This document shows, piece by piece, positions 42,444 to 52,288 of a stretch of 64,000 nucleotides of DNA. Both the position numbers and the translations under genes were made by a program. The notes below the pieces were generated by a model. The model was not told the DNA's origin and did not search any database. It saw nothing but the letters and a program-made list of their open reading frames with translations. The DNA comes from an uncultured Pelagibacteraceae bacterium (GTDB lineage Bacteria; Pseudomonadota; Alphaproteobacteria; Pelagibacterales; Pelagibacteraceae). The stretch's first letter is position 1; every line of letters begins with the position of its first letter. Location: positions 1 through 64,000 of the forward strand of contig CACJIJ010000002.1 of the NCBI GenBank assembly GCA_902593445.1, given 5' to 3'.

Positions 42444-44236
42444 TGATATTTTTTTGTTTCAAATAATGAGCTTAATTGGGATATCATAACATCTCCCAAT
42501 TCATTCACGTCAGTAATTTTTATTGCCTTATCATAATATCTTGAAACATCGTGACCAATTCCTATAGCCAAAACTTCAATATCTGATTTATTTTCAATAA
42601 ACTTCACAATCTTTTTTAAATGTTTTTCCAAAAAATCACCTGAATTTACAGAGAGAGTTGAGTCATCAACGGGCGCTCCATCAGAAATTACCATCAAAAT
42701 TTTTCGTTCCTCTTTTCTTTTTTTAATTCTATTGTATGCCCATGATATTGCTTCTCCATCAATGTTCTCTTTGAGCAATCCTTCTTTTAGCATTAGCCCT
42801 AAATTATTTTTTGCTTGTCTCCAATGCGTATCTGCTCCTTTGTAAATTATATGTCTTAGGTCGTTTAATCTTCCTGGTGTTTTAGGTTTAGAATTTTTTG
42901 TCCACAATTCTCTACTCTGTCCACCCTTCCAATTTTTAGTTGTGAAACCTAAAATTTCGACTTTAACAGAGCACCTTTCTAGTGTTCTGGATAAGATATC
43001 TGCACAAATAGCCGCAATAGTGATTGGTCTTCCTCTCATAGATCCAGAATTATCTATCAGTAGAGTCACTACTGTATCTTTAAAATCTAAATCTTTTTCT
43101 TTTTTGAATGACAAAGAATTATATGGATCCATAATAATTCTTGGAAGTTTTGAACTGTCTAATAATCCCTCCTCTAAATCAAATTCCCATGCTCTATTTT
43201 GTTTTGCAAGTAATTGTCTTTGAAGTTTATTAGCAAGCTTTGTTATAATATCTTGAAAGCCGATTAATTGTTGATCTAAATTTTTTCTTAGTTTTGTTGC
43301 TTCATCTGCATTTTCTAGATTTTCAGCCTTTACAACTTCATCAAACTGAGTTGTAAAAATTTTATAATCTAAATTGATATTATCTATTTTTTTTTGAGCT
43401 ACTTGTTCTGAACTTTGTTCATCTGACTCTGTGTCTGATAACTGTTCGTCAAAGTTAAATTCGTCAACACTAAAATCAGCATCTAGTGAAGCCTCAGATA
43501 CATTTTCATCTTTTTCGTCTTTATTATCTTCTTTGTCATTATTTTCATCTTCATTTGATGGATTATCTTGTCCTTGATCTTGATTTTCTTCTTTTCTTTC
43601 ATCCTCATCTTCACTTTGAAAAATGTCCATTTCTTCCAATATTTCTGAAAACTTTGAACTATAAATGTTTTGATCTTCAAGATTTTTAAGTAAAAATTCT
43701 TTATGTTTTTCTATAGCGTCCTCAAAGTCTTTTTCCCAAAAATTAAGCATTTTTGTTGTTAGAGGATTTAGCTTAATTTTATGAAAATTCTTAAGCATAT
43801 ATAACTCGAATGCTTCTGATACAGATACATCCTCTTTAGTTTTTAATTGATCTTTGCGTTTACGATTTATTATTTGATGATAATTTTCTTGAAAATTTTT
43901 CTCAATTCCTTTTAACATTTTTCCTCCTAGAGTCTCATAACGTATTTTTTCAGCGATATTATAAAGAGATCTAGAAGATGTATTTGAGGGAAGGTTTTTT
44001 TTGTAAATTGTTTCGTTACAAAATTTTTTTTTCAAAGCAGAAGAATCTGTTTCTGCGCGTAATCTTATAAAATCAGCTGGACTAGTTAAATTATCAATCT
44101 CTAGAAAATTAAATTCTTTTATTTTTTTTTCTTCAGAATTTGTTTTTTTTACATCAAAATCATCAGCAATTACTTTTGCTGTAGAAGTTAAAGCAATTAT
44201 GAATTTTTCTTTTAAATTATTTTCTTTAGTGCTCAT
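42440..44236 (-). CDS. cobT: CobT-like cobaltochelatase subunit (VWA domain, acidic linker)
   Basis: [24 protein letters not shown] motif; Asp/Glu-rich central linker; downstream of CobS-like AAA+. Confidence 0.9.
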   Translation of the reverse strand: MSTKENNLKEKFIIALTSTAKVIADDFDVKKTNSEEKKIKEFNFLEIDNLTSPADFIRLRAETDSSALKKKFCNETIYKKNLPSNTSSRSLYNIAEKIRYETLGGKMLKGIEKNFQENYHQIINRKRKDQLKTKEDVSVSEAFELYMLKNFHKIKLNPLTTKMLNFWEKDFEDAIEKHKEFLLKNLEDQNIYSSKFSEILEEMDIFQSEDEDERKEENQDQGQDNPSNEDENNDKEDNKDEKDENVSEASLDADFSVDEFNFDEQLSDTESDEQSSEQVAQKKIDNINLDYKIFTTQFDEVVKAENLENADEATKLRKNLDQQLIGFQDIITKLANKLQRQLLAKQNRAWEFDLEEGLLDSSKLPRIIMDPYNSLSFKKEKDLDFKDTVVTLLIDNSGSMRGRPITIAAICADILSRTLERCSVKVEILGFTTKNWKGGQSRELWTKNSKPKTPGRLNDLRHIIYKGADTHWRQAKNNLGLMLKEGLLKENIDGEAISWAYNRIKKRKEERKILMVISDGAPVDDSTLSVNSGDFLEKHLKKIVKFIENKSDIEVLAIGIGHDVSRYYDKAIKITDVNELGDVMISQLSSLFETKKYH

Positions 44237-45210
44237 TAGATTTGAATATTAATCAAAGATTCTGGCAATTCTTCACCAAAACATCTTTGATAATATTCTG
44301 CGATAGTATTTTTTTCAATATCATCACATTTATTAAGAAAAGTTACTCTAAAAGCGTAACCAGTGTCTTTAAATATCTCTGCATTTTCTGCCCAATGTAA
44401 CACTGTTCTTGGGCTCATCACTGTTGAAATGTCTCCTGCGATAAATCCTTTACGCGTTAAAGATGCTACTTTTATCATGTTAGCAACCTTCTCTTTTCCC
44501 TTTGCGTTATTTAAGTTTTTATTTTTAGACAAAACAATGTCCATTTCTCTATCTAGGCTAAGGTAGTTTAAAGTTGTAACAATATTCCATCTATCCATCT
44601 GACCTTGGTTAATTTGCTGCGTACCATGATAAAGACCTGTCGTATCACCAAGTCCAACAGTATTTGAAGTAGCAAATAATCTAAAAAATTTGTTTTGTTT
44701 AATTACTTTGTTTTTATCTAGTAATGTAAAATTGCCCTCAGCTTCTAAAACTCTTTGAATTACAAACATTACATCAGGTCTACCAGCATCATATTCATCA
44801 AAAACAAGTGCAACTGGATTTTGTATAGACCATGGTAAAATTCCCTCGTTAAATTGAGTTACTTGTTTACCATCTTTAAGAACAATCGCATCTTTTCCAA
44901 TCAAATCAATTCTACTTACATGACTATCTAAATTTACACGGATACAAGGCCAATTTAATCTTGCAGCTATTTGTTCAATGTGAGTAGATTTTCCAGTGCC
45001 ATGATAACCTTGAACTAAAACTCGCTTATTAAATGCAAATCCTGAAATAATGGCTAAAGTAGTATCTCTATCGAACTTATAGTTTTTATCAATTTCAGGA
45101 ACGTATTCATTTTTTTTTGAAAATGCGTCAACTTCCATTTCTGAGTCAATTCCAAAAGTTTGTTTTAGTGAAACTTTAATATCTGGTTCTGTGTTAAGAT
45201 TTGGTGTCAA
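44236..45210 (-). CDS. cobS: CobS-like AAA+ ATPase
   Basis: [69 protein letters not shown]. Confidence 0.92.
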   Translation of the reverse strand: MTPNLNTEPDIKVSLKQTFGIDSEMEVDAFSKKNEYVPEIDKNYKFDRDTTLAIISGFAFNKRVLVQGYHGTGKSTHIEQIAARLNWPCIRVNLDSHVSRIDLIGKDAIVLKDGKQVTQFNEGILPWSIQNPVALVFDEYDAGRPDVMFVIQRVLEAEGNFTLLDKNKVIKQNKFFRLFATSNTVGLGDTTGLYHGTQQINQGQMDRWNIVTTLNYLSLDREMDIVLSKNKNLNNAKGKEKVANMIKVASLTRKGFIAGDISTVMSPRTVLHWAENAEIFKDTGYAFRVTFLNKCDDIEKNTIAEYYQRCFGEELPESLINIQI

Positions 45211-45727
45211 TTTTTTCTCTATAGGTATTTTTTAATTGAGTATAAGCTAATGTTATAAGTTTAAGTTTTTCCTCGTATTTTTTATTTCCAGAATTCATAT
45301 CAGGGTGAAATTTTTTCACAAGTAATTTGAATTTATCTTGTATTTTCTTCCACTTTAAACCCACAGAAACTCCCAATATTCCAAAAGCTTTTATATCTTT
45401 ATGATCGAATTTAAATTGACGCATATGATCATAATCTCCATTTATTTTTTCTTTATCGAACTCATCTCTCAAAGTTGTATTCCATAACACTTTGAAAAAA
45501 TTATCTGAAGAGCTAAAGCTTTGCGTGGGTTTGTGCCAAGTCATGTCAGATTTTAAAAAATCCATCACTTGGTCATCATTCATTCCTGAAAAATAGTTCC
45601 AATTTTTATTAAATTCTTTTACATGCTCAAGGCAAAGCATTCTAAATTTTCTGCTATTATCTTTTTCAACTGGTGCCTTATATTCACCTATTTCATTACA
45701 ATTATTCCAGTCACAAATATTTTTCAT
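45194..45727 (-). CDS. DnaJ-domain protein
   Basis: C-terminal [49 protein letters not shown]; likely start [10 protein letters not shown] at 45727. Confidence 0.85.
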   Translation of the reverse strand: MKNICDWNNCNEIGEYKAPVEKDNSRKFRMLCLEHVKEFNKNWNYFSGMNDDQVMDFLKSDMTWHKPTQSFSSSDNFFKVLWNTTLRDEFDKEKINGDYDHMRQFKFDHKDIKAFGILGVSVGLKWKKIQDKFKLLVKKFHPDMNSGNKKYEEKLKLITLAYTQLKNTYREKIDTKS

Positions 45728-45742
45728 GATATATAATATCAT
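45726..45742. promoter_or_regulatory. AT-rich dyad ATGATAT-ATA-ATATCAT in the divergent dnaJ-like/bolA start region
   Basis: Perfect 7-bp arms with 3-nt spacer, within the 17-bp gap and flanking the dnaJ-like start. Confidence 0.4.
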
Positions 45743-45744
45743 AT

Positions 45745-46005
45745 ATGGATATAAATGAGTTAATTACAATTGTAAAAAATAAATTATTAAATCAAATAAA
45801 TATTGAAAGTATAAATATTGAAGATAAATCTTTTCTTCATAAAAATCATAAAGGAAATCAAGAGGGAAAATATCATTTAAAATTAATTATCGTTTCTCAA
45901 GAACTAAAAAAAATGAATAAAATTGAAAGTAATAAAAAAATTTATAAGATTTTAGATCAAGAACTAAAAGAATTTATTCACTCAATCCAAATTTTAATTA
46001 GTTAA
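45745..46005 (+). CDS. bolA: BolA-family protein
   Basis: MDINELITIVKNKLL..; HLKLIIVSQELKKMNKIESNKKIYKIL; conserved neighbour of dnaJ-like/cobS. Confidence 0.8.
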   Translation: MDINELITIVKNKLLNQINIESINIEDKSFLHKNHKGNQEGKYHLKLIIVSQELKKMNKIESNKKIYKILDQELKEFIHSIQILIS

Positions 46006-47100
46006 AAATTTTTTCAAAAATAAATTTAACTTTTTTTTGTTGTATTCTTTGTTGAAAATTGGCTTACCAATTTTTTTTAACAAAACTAAGTTAATTTTTT
46101 CAGAATTATTTTTTTTATCTTTGATCATAAAAGATAAAATCTTATTTAAATCACTGATAGAAAAATATTTTTTTATAGAAGAAGGTAGACCAGAATTATC
46201 AATATGATTTATAATTAAATTATATTCACTTTTACTAAGCATGTTTTCCTTAAAACTAAAACTCAGTGCCGTTTTCATTCCAAGTATCACGGCTTCACCA
46301 TGATTTAGTTTATGGCTGTAACCTAAGCCTGCCTCATAAGCATGGGCAAATGTATGACCAAAATTTAATACTTTTCTTAATGCTGTTTCTTTTTCATCTT
46401 TTTCGACTATCTTTTTTTTAATTTTACAACTTTCATAGATTGCTTTTTCAATAAATGGAGATGAAAGACTTAAAATCTTTTTAAGATTTTTATTTAAAAA
46501 AATAAAAAATTTTTTATTTTCAATTAATGAATGCTTCAATATTTCTCCATATCCACAAACTATCTCTCTTTTTGATAAAGATTTAAGAAATTGAATATCT
46601 GAGAGAACTAATGATGGTTGATAAAAACTTCCTATTAAATTTTTACCATACTTAGAATTAACCCCAGTTTTTCCTCCTATTGATGAATCAACTTGAGCTA
46701 AAAGAGTTGTCGGAATATTTGCAAACTTTAGGCCCCTTTTGAAAAGACTAGCCGCAAAACCACTTACATCACCTGTAATTCCTCCTCCTAAAGAAATTAA
46801 AACATCATTTCTTGAAAAGTTTTTATTTAATAAAAATTCTAGAATTTTATTAACGCTATTAATATTTTTATTTTTTTCACTAGCATTAAAAAATAACACA
46901 AAAATACTTTTATTTTTAAAAGACCTTTTAATATTTGAGACAAATTTTTTTGGAACATTTTTATCAACAACAATCAAACATTTATCGAAACCAATTGAAT
47001 TTGATTTAAAAATTTTTGATATGCTGGAGGTTAAATTTGATCCAATAATTATTGGATATTTTTCGGTTTTAGTTATTATATTTAATCTAGTTTGTTTCAT
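45994..47100 (-). CDS. aroB: 3-dehydroquinate synthase
   Basis: LISLGGGITGDVSGFAASLFKRGLKFANIPTTLLAQVDSSIGGKTGVN; GHTFAHAYE. Confidence 0.95.
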   Translation of the reverse strand: MKQTRLNIITKTEKYPIIIGSNLTSSISKIFKSNSIGFDKCLIVVDKNVPKKFVSNIKRSFKNKSIFVLFFNASEKNKNINSVNKILEFLLNKNFSRNDVLISLGGGITGDVSGFAASLFKRGLKFANIPTTLLAQVDSSIGGKTGVNSKYGKNLIGSFYQPSLVLSDIQFLKSLSKREIVCGYGEILKHSLIENKKFFIFLNKNLKKILSLSSPFIEKAIYESCKIKKKIVEKDEKETALRKVLNFGHTFAHAYEAGLGYSHKLNHGEAVILGMKTALSFSFKENMLSKSEYNLIINHIDNSGLPSSIKKYFSISDLNKILSFMIKDKKNNSEKINLVLLKKIGKPIFNKEYNKKKLNLFLKKFLTN

Positions 47101-47599
47101 AAATTTTTACAATTTCATTTACTATTTCACTTTTAGAAAGATTATCACACTTTATCTCATATAAAGCTTTAGAATAAATGTTAGATCGTTTCTTAATTAA
47201 ATCAATTAATTCAGCATCGGTTGCATTAATCGCTAATGGTCTTTTTTTGCTGTTTTTAATTCTATTTAACAATATTTTATCATCCCAATTTAGCCAAAAA
47301 GATAAATGATTTTTTAAAATTTCTTTTCTAATATTGTTATTTGTAAAAGCCCCCCCACCAAGTGAAATCACAGTAGAGCTTAATTTAAGTTTTTTTAAAG
47401 TTGTTTGTTCTTCAATTTTTCTAAAATAATTCTCACCCTTATCTTCAAAGATTTTTTTTATTGTAATATTTAAATTTTTTTCAATTTCTTTATCGATATC
47501 GACAAAATTTAATTTTAATTTTTTAGCTACTAAAGATCCAATAGAGCTCTTACCTGAACCCATCATCCCCAAAAAAACTAGATTTTCTTTTGATTTCAT
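47087..47599 (-). CDS. aroK: Shikimate kinase (internal Met start)
   Basis: VFLGMMGSGKSSIGSLVAKKL; FVDIDKEIE; GGGAFTNN; ORF extends to 47662. Confidence 0.92.
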   Translation of the reverse strand: MKSKENLVFLGMMGSGKSSIGSLVAKKLKLNFVDIDKEIEKNLNITIKKIFEDKGENYFRKIEEQTTLKKLKLSSTVISLGGGAFTNNNIRKEILKNHLSFWLNWDDKILLNRIKNSKKRPLAINATDAELIDLIKKRSNIYSKALYEIKCDNLSKSEIVNEIVKIYETN

Positions 47600-47656
47600 A
47601 AGTTTCTTTATTGAAAAAACATAAATATGTCTTAATTTGAAATTATCTAAAAGTAT

Positions 47657-47839
47657 ATGCAATTCATTAAAAACACAAGTTCAGGCAAAGCAAGTATCAT
47701 AGGACTTGTGATTAAATCTATAATCGGATTAGGGGTTATTTTAGGTATTATTTTTTTTCTAAGTACAATTGATTTTCCTGCGCCTAAAAAAGAAATTGAA
47801 AAAATTATTCCAAATGAAAATTTTAAAATTGTTAAATAA
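47657..47839 (+). CDS. 60-aa single-TM small protein
   Basis: MQFIKNTSSGKASIIGLVIKSIIGLGVILGIIFFLSTIDFPAPKKEIEKIIPNENFKIVK: plausible TM plus charged tail; overlaps next ORF start. Confidence 0.55.
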   Translation: MQFIKNTSSGKASIIGLVIKSIIGLGVILGIIFFLSTIDFPAPKKEIEKIIPNENFKIVK

Positions 47840-49577
47840 GAAACTTCTTTTAATTAAATTAGTTTGTCTTATTTTTTTTACACCCGCGTTTGCAGAGGAG
47901 AAACCGATTGATATTTGGAATATAGAAAAGAAAGATAATCAAGTTATTTCAGAAACAAATATTTCAAGCGAAAATTCTAGTGGCACTACTCAGAATAGTG
48001 TTTATGAACTACAAACAAATAAACAAGCAGATACTATTAAACTTGATAAAGAATTTTCATCAAAAGAAATTAAAATTGTCGGACTTTATGATCCTAGTGA
48101 ATACGGTTTGAGTATGGATATGTGGTCAAATTCTGATGGAACTAAATTAAAAAATTTATTTGAGAATATTAATAAGTTTAATCTTTCAGAGGATGCATCT
48201 GATATAATGCACATATCTTTATTAACCAACGCTTATTCTCCAACACAAAATATTACTGAGAAAGAATTTATGAGCTTTAAATCTGATTGGTTAATAAAAG
48301 ATGCAAACTTAGAATTAATAGAAGAATATTTAATTAAAAATCAAATAATAAATTTGCATCCAAATTTAACAAGATATTTGGTAGATACTTATTTATCAGA
48401 ATCAAACGTAAAAAAATCATGTGAGATTTTTTCTAAAAATTCTGAACCAATTCAAGATGAATATCTATCAAAATTTAATTTATATTGTTTAATCAATTAT
48501 GGAAAAAATGAAGAAGCACAACTAATCTTAGATTTAAAAAAAGAGTTAGGTTTTGAAGATAGTTATTACGAAAACAAAATAAATTATTTATTTGGATATT
48601 TAGATGAGGTAGATAAAGAAATATCAATAAATTCAATTTTAGATTTTCATTTAGCTCATAGAACTAACCCTGAGTTTTCTTATGAACCAAGTGAAGATAC
48701 ACCCAAAATAATTTGGAAATATCTTTCAGCTGCTAATTTACTTTTTAAAATTCAAGATATAGAGATTACTGATGTAGAAAAAATTTCTACAATAGAAAAA
48801 GCTGTTAATGATAAAAATTATTCTGAAGAAGAGTTATTCGAATTTTATAAAAAATTCCAATTTAATATTAATCAATTTTTAAATGCAAAAGAGGCATATA
48901 AATCCCTATCTTCAATCGAGGGACGCGCTCTTTTATATCAAAGAACTCTTTTAACTGAAGAACCAAAAATCAAATTAGAATTTATAAAGATATTAAAGGA
49001 TCTATTTATATCTGATGAAATAGGTGATGCCTTTGATTTGGAATTAAAAAAATTTTTAGGTGAAATTAATGTTGAGGATGTGCCCTCAAATTTTACAACA
49101 TTTTATAAAAGTAATTTAAACAAGAAACAGACGGCAGATAGAAAGATTAAATATAATAGTAAAATTTTACATCAATCAAAACTTATAAATTATTTCAATG
49201 GGGACTATGCAAAATCTAAAATTGAAGAGGACCTAGATAAATTTTTAAAGAAAATTAAAAAAGATAAAAAATATTTTTTATCAAAAAAAGATATAATTTT
49301 TCTAGAGGCGCTTAAATCTGATGGAGTTGAAATTTCAAAAAAATATGATGGTCTTTATGAGGTGAAGCAATCAGAAATGCCTGCTGATATTCAAACAATG
49401 ATTGATAATAATGAGATCGGTGCTGCATTGTTAAGAATAATTGAGGTAATTGGACCTGACGAAATTGAAAATATTGATGAAGATACAGTTTATTTTATTA
49501 TCAATACTTTGAATCAATTAAATGTTGATTTAATTAGAAATAAACTATTGCTAAAAGTTCTTCCTTTAAAAGTATAA
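47814..49577 (+). CDS. Secreted/periplasmic protein of unknown function
   Basis: Signal peptide MKILKLLNKKLLLIKLVCLIFFTPAFAEE; helical, Asp/Glu-rich; ORF opens at 47769 but internal Met gives better signal peptide. Confidence 0.7.
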   Translation: MKILKLLNKKLLLIKLVCLIFFTPAFAEEKPIDIWNIEKKDNQVISETNISSENSSGTTQNSVYELQTNKQADTIKLDKEFSSKEIKIVGLYDPSEYGLSMDMWSNSDGTKLKNLFENINKFNLSEDASDIMHISLLTNAYSPTQNITEKEFMSFKSDWLIKDANLELIEEYLIKNQIINLHPNLTRYLVDTYLSESNVKKSCEIFSKNSEPIQDEYLSKFNLYCLINYGKNEEAQLILDLKKELGFEDSYYENKINYLFGYLDEVDKEISINSILDFHLAHRTNPEFSYEPSEDTPKIIWKYLSAANLLFKIQDIEITDVEKISTIEKAVNDKNYSEEELFEFYKKFQFNINQFLNAKEAYKSLSSIEGRALLYQRTLLTEEPKIKLEFIKILKDLFISDEIGDAFDLELKKFLGEINVEDVPSNFTTFYKSNLNKKQTADRKIKYNSKILHQSKLINYFNGDYAKSKIEEDLDKFLKKIKKDKKYFLSKKDIIFLEALKSDGVEISKKYDGLYEVKQSEMPADIQTMIDNNEIGAALLRIIEVIGPDEIENIDEDTVYFIINTLNQLNVDLIRNKLLLKVLPLKV

Positions 49578-49598
49578 AAATTATAATAAAATCAAGTT

Positions 49599-50117
49599 AT
49601 GGCTATCAGAACTATAATAACAGAACCTAATAAATTACTTAGACAAATTTCTAAACCAGTCGATCGTATTGGTAAAGAAGAACAAAAATTGATGGATGAT
49701 ATGCTAGAGACAATGTATGACGCAAACGGAATTGGTCTCGCGGCGATACAAGTTGGTGTACCGAAGAGAATTATTGTAATGGATATAAGCAAAGATGAGA
49801 ATAAAAAAGAGCCAAGATATTTCGTAAATCCGGTTATCAAAAATAAAGATCCTGAAAAAGCAACTTATGAGGAAGGATGTCTTTCTGTGCCAAATCAGTT
49901 TGCAGAAATTGATAGACCTAGTAAGTGTGAAGTAGAATATCTTGATTACGATGGAGAAAAGAAATTGCTAAAGGCTGATGGTCTTCTGGCAACATGTATT
50001 CAGCACGAGATGGACCATTTAGAGGGAATCCTATTTATTGATTATCTTTCAAAATTAAAAAGGTCAATGATAATCAAAAAATTATCAAAATTAAAATCCA
50101 CTTCTGTAGAAGCTTAA
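49599..50117 (+). CDS. def: Peptide deformylase
   Basis: GIGLAAIQVG; EEGCLSVP; QHEMDHLEGILFIDYLS. Confidence 0.96.
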   Translation: MAIRTIITEPNKLLRQISKPVDRIGKEEQKLMDDMLETMYDANGIGLAAIQVGVPKRIIVMDISKDENKKEPRYFVNPVIKNKDPEKATYEEGCLSVPNQFAEIDRPSKCEVEYLDYDGEKKLLKADGLLATCIQHEMDHLEGILFIDYLSKLKRSMIIKKLSKLKSTSVEA

Positions 50118-50120
50118 TCA

Positions 50121-51044
50121 ATGCTAAAAAAAATAGTTTTTATGGGTACTCCCATGTTCGCTGTTCCAATTTTAAAATCACTTTATCAAAATGGATATCC
50201 TATTTCTTGTGTTTATACACAACCACCTCAAAAATCTAAAAGAGGTCAAAAAATTAATAAGTCACCAATTCAATTAATTTCTGAGACTTTAAATATAGAA
50301 TTTAGAACACCAAATTCATTAAAAGAAAATTTAGATGAATTAGAATATTTTAAATCTTTAGAGGCAGATTTGGCAATAGTTGTTGCTTATGGTCAAATTA
50401 TACCAAAGTCATATTTAAATTTAACTAAAAAAGGATTTATTAATATACATGCATCTATTCTTCCAAAGTGGAGAGGCGCTGCCCCTATTCAAAGATCAAT
50501 TATGAATTTAGATAAAGAGACAGGAATTAGTATTATGAAAATAGGGGAGGAACTAGATACAGGACCGGTATGTAATATTTATAAAATTAATATCGAAAAT
50601 AATTTAAATGCTGAAGATATTAATGAAAAGCTATCAAGTTTGGCTGCAGAGAAAATTTTAGATAATATAGATGATATATATGAGGATAAAGCAAACTTTA
50701 TAGAGCAAGATCACTCATCAGCAACATACGCATCAAAAGTTCAAAAAATAGAGGGGCAAATTAATTGGAAAGAGGATGCTAAAATTATAATTGGTAAAAT
50801 AAATGGACTATATCCAGTTCCGGGAGCTTATTTCATGTTTAACGGTGAGAGATATAAAATATTAAAAGCAGAAATTGGACAAGCACAAGGAAAACCAGGT
50901 GAGGTTTTATCTGACCATTTAGAAATTTCATGTGGAGATAAAAAATCAATAAAAATTAAAGAAATACAAAGACAAGGAAAAAAGCCCCAAAGTATTGGAG
51001 AATTTGTTTTAGGAACACAAATTAAAAAGGGTTTATTTTTATAA
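50121..51044 (+). CDS. fmt: Methionyl-tRNA formyltransferase
   Basis: VFMGTPMFAVPIL; INIHASILPKWRGAAPIQRSI. Confidence 0.95.
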   Translation: MLKKIVFMGTPMFAVPILKSLYQNGYPISCVYTQPPQKSKRGQKINKSPIQLISETLNIEFRTPNSLKENLDELEYFKSLEADLAIVVAYGQIIPKSYLNLTKKGFINIHASILPKWRGAAPIQRSIMNLDKETGISIMKIGEELDTGPVCNIYKINIENNLNAEDINEKLSSLAAEKILDNIDDIYEDKANFIEQDHSSATYASKVQKIEGQINWKEDAKIIIGKINGLYPVPGAYFMFNGERYKILKAEIGQAQGKPGEVLSDHLEISCGDKKSIKIKEIQRQGKKPQSIGEFVLGTQIKKGLFL

Positions 51045-51784
51045 TGAATAGATACCAAATACTTATTGAGTATGTAGGGACAAATTTTAGAGGATGGCAA
51101 ATTCAAAAAAAGGGCCCAACAATTCAAGGATTAATTCAAGAAAAATTATCAAAATTATTAAAAGAAAAAATTGTTTTACATGGTCAAGGAAGAACCGATG
51201 CAGGGGTTCATGCATTTGAGCAATCTGCACACTTTGATTGCAAAAATAAAATAATCGATAAAATTAAATTTTTAAAATCCATTAATCATTTTTTAAATTT
51301 AAAGGACATTGCAATTAAAAATATTAAAAAAAAAAATAATAAATTTCATGCTAGATTTTCAGCAAAACAAAGAATTTATAAATACTTTATTTTTAATCAA
51401 ATAAGCCAACCAATAATTGAAAAAAATAGAGCATGGCATGTTCGTAGGCCTTTAAATTTAGAATTAATGAAAAAGGGTGCAAAAAAGTTATTAGGAACTA
51501 ATGATTATTCAACTTTTAGATCTTCAAGCTGTCACGCCAAAAGTCCAATTAAAACTATTAAATCAATTAAAATTAAATCATCAAAAAATAAAATTGAATT
51601 TCAATTTAGTTCTCAATCATTTTTACAACATCAGGTTAGATCTATGGTTGGTTGTTTAAAATACTTAGGAGAAACTAAATGGGATTTGAAAACTTTTGAA
51701 AAGAGATTTAAGTCAAAAAAAAGAACACTGTGTGCTCCTCCAGCACCACCAAGTGGTTTATTTTTATTTAGAGTTCTTTATTAA
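51044..51784 (+). CDS. truA: tRNA pseudouridine synthase A
   Basis: EYVGTNFRGWQIQKKGPTIQG; GQGRTDAGVHAFEQSAHF; FLQHQVRSMVG. Confidence 0.95.
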   Translation: MNRYQILIEYVGTNFRGWQIQKKGPTIQGLIQEKLSKLLKEKIVLHGQGRTDAGVHAFEQSAHFDCKNKIIDKIKFLKSINHFLNLKDIAIKNIKKKNNKFHARFSAKQRIYKYFIFNQISQPIIEKNRAWHVRRPLNLELMKKGAKKLLGTNDYSTFRSSSCHAKSPIKTIKSIKIKSSKNKIEFQFSSQSFLQHQVRSMVGCLKYLGETKWDLKTFEKRFKSKKRTLCAPPAPPSGLFLFRVLY

Positions 51785-52255
51785 TTTATGTTTATTGCTC
51801 ATAGCAAACTTTTTATTTATTCGCCATCTAGACTCAGCTCTTACAATATACCCGCAACAGTTTTTTGATTTACATTTACAAGGAAATTGTTTGTAGTTTT
51901 CGTCATAACCAAATCCATAATCACAGGTAAACTCCTCACCTTTTTTAATATCTTTGATTGCTTTGACCCAAATTTTCAATCCCTTTCCATCGTAATCACA
52001 ATTATTATCACAAGAATGATTAATTAAACCTGCGGTATTCCATGGAAAATCTCCATCTAGATCGTATCTTTTATTTATTGTGAATAAATATATTGGTTTA
52101 CCATTATCGTATTTATCAGAATCTTGTGTTTGTTTTTTTGTTATAAGTTTTCCGACATAGTCAATTATTTTGGTTCCTTCTTTAATGTCACGAGTTGCAT
52201 AAAGTCCTCTTCCTTTATTATCAATTCCAGATCTTTTTATTTTATATAATTTCAT
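51764..52255 (-). CDS. SET-domain protein-lysine methyltransferase-like protein
   Basis: GRGLYATRDIKEGTKIIDYVG; GLINHSCDNNCDY; KGEEFTCDYGFGYD; post-SET-like CKCKSKNCCGYI. Confidence 0.9.
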   Translation of the reverse strand: MKLYKIKRSGIDNKGRGLYATRDIKEGTKIIDYVGKLITKKQTQDSDKYDNGKPIYLFTINKRYDLDGDFPWNTAGLINHSCDNNCDYDGKGLKIWVKAIKDIKKGEEFTCDYGFGYDENYKQFPCKCKSKNCCGYIVRAESRWRINKKFAMSNKHKLIKNSK

Positions 52256-52288
52256 GAAGATTTTTATTTAGAGTTTTCTAAAGAATTA

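Noticed and set aside
43483-43689. ORFs 43483..43680 (-) and 43486..43689 (+) inside cobT
   Set aside because: Shadow frames of the Asp/Glu/Lys-rich cobT linker; low complexity
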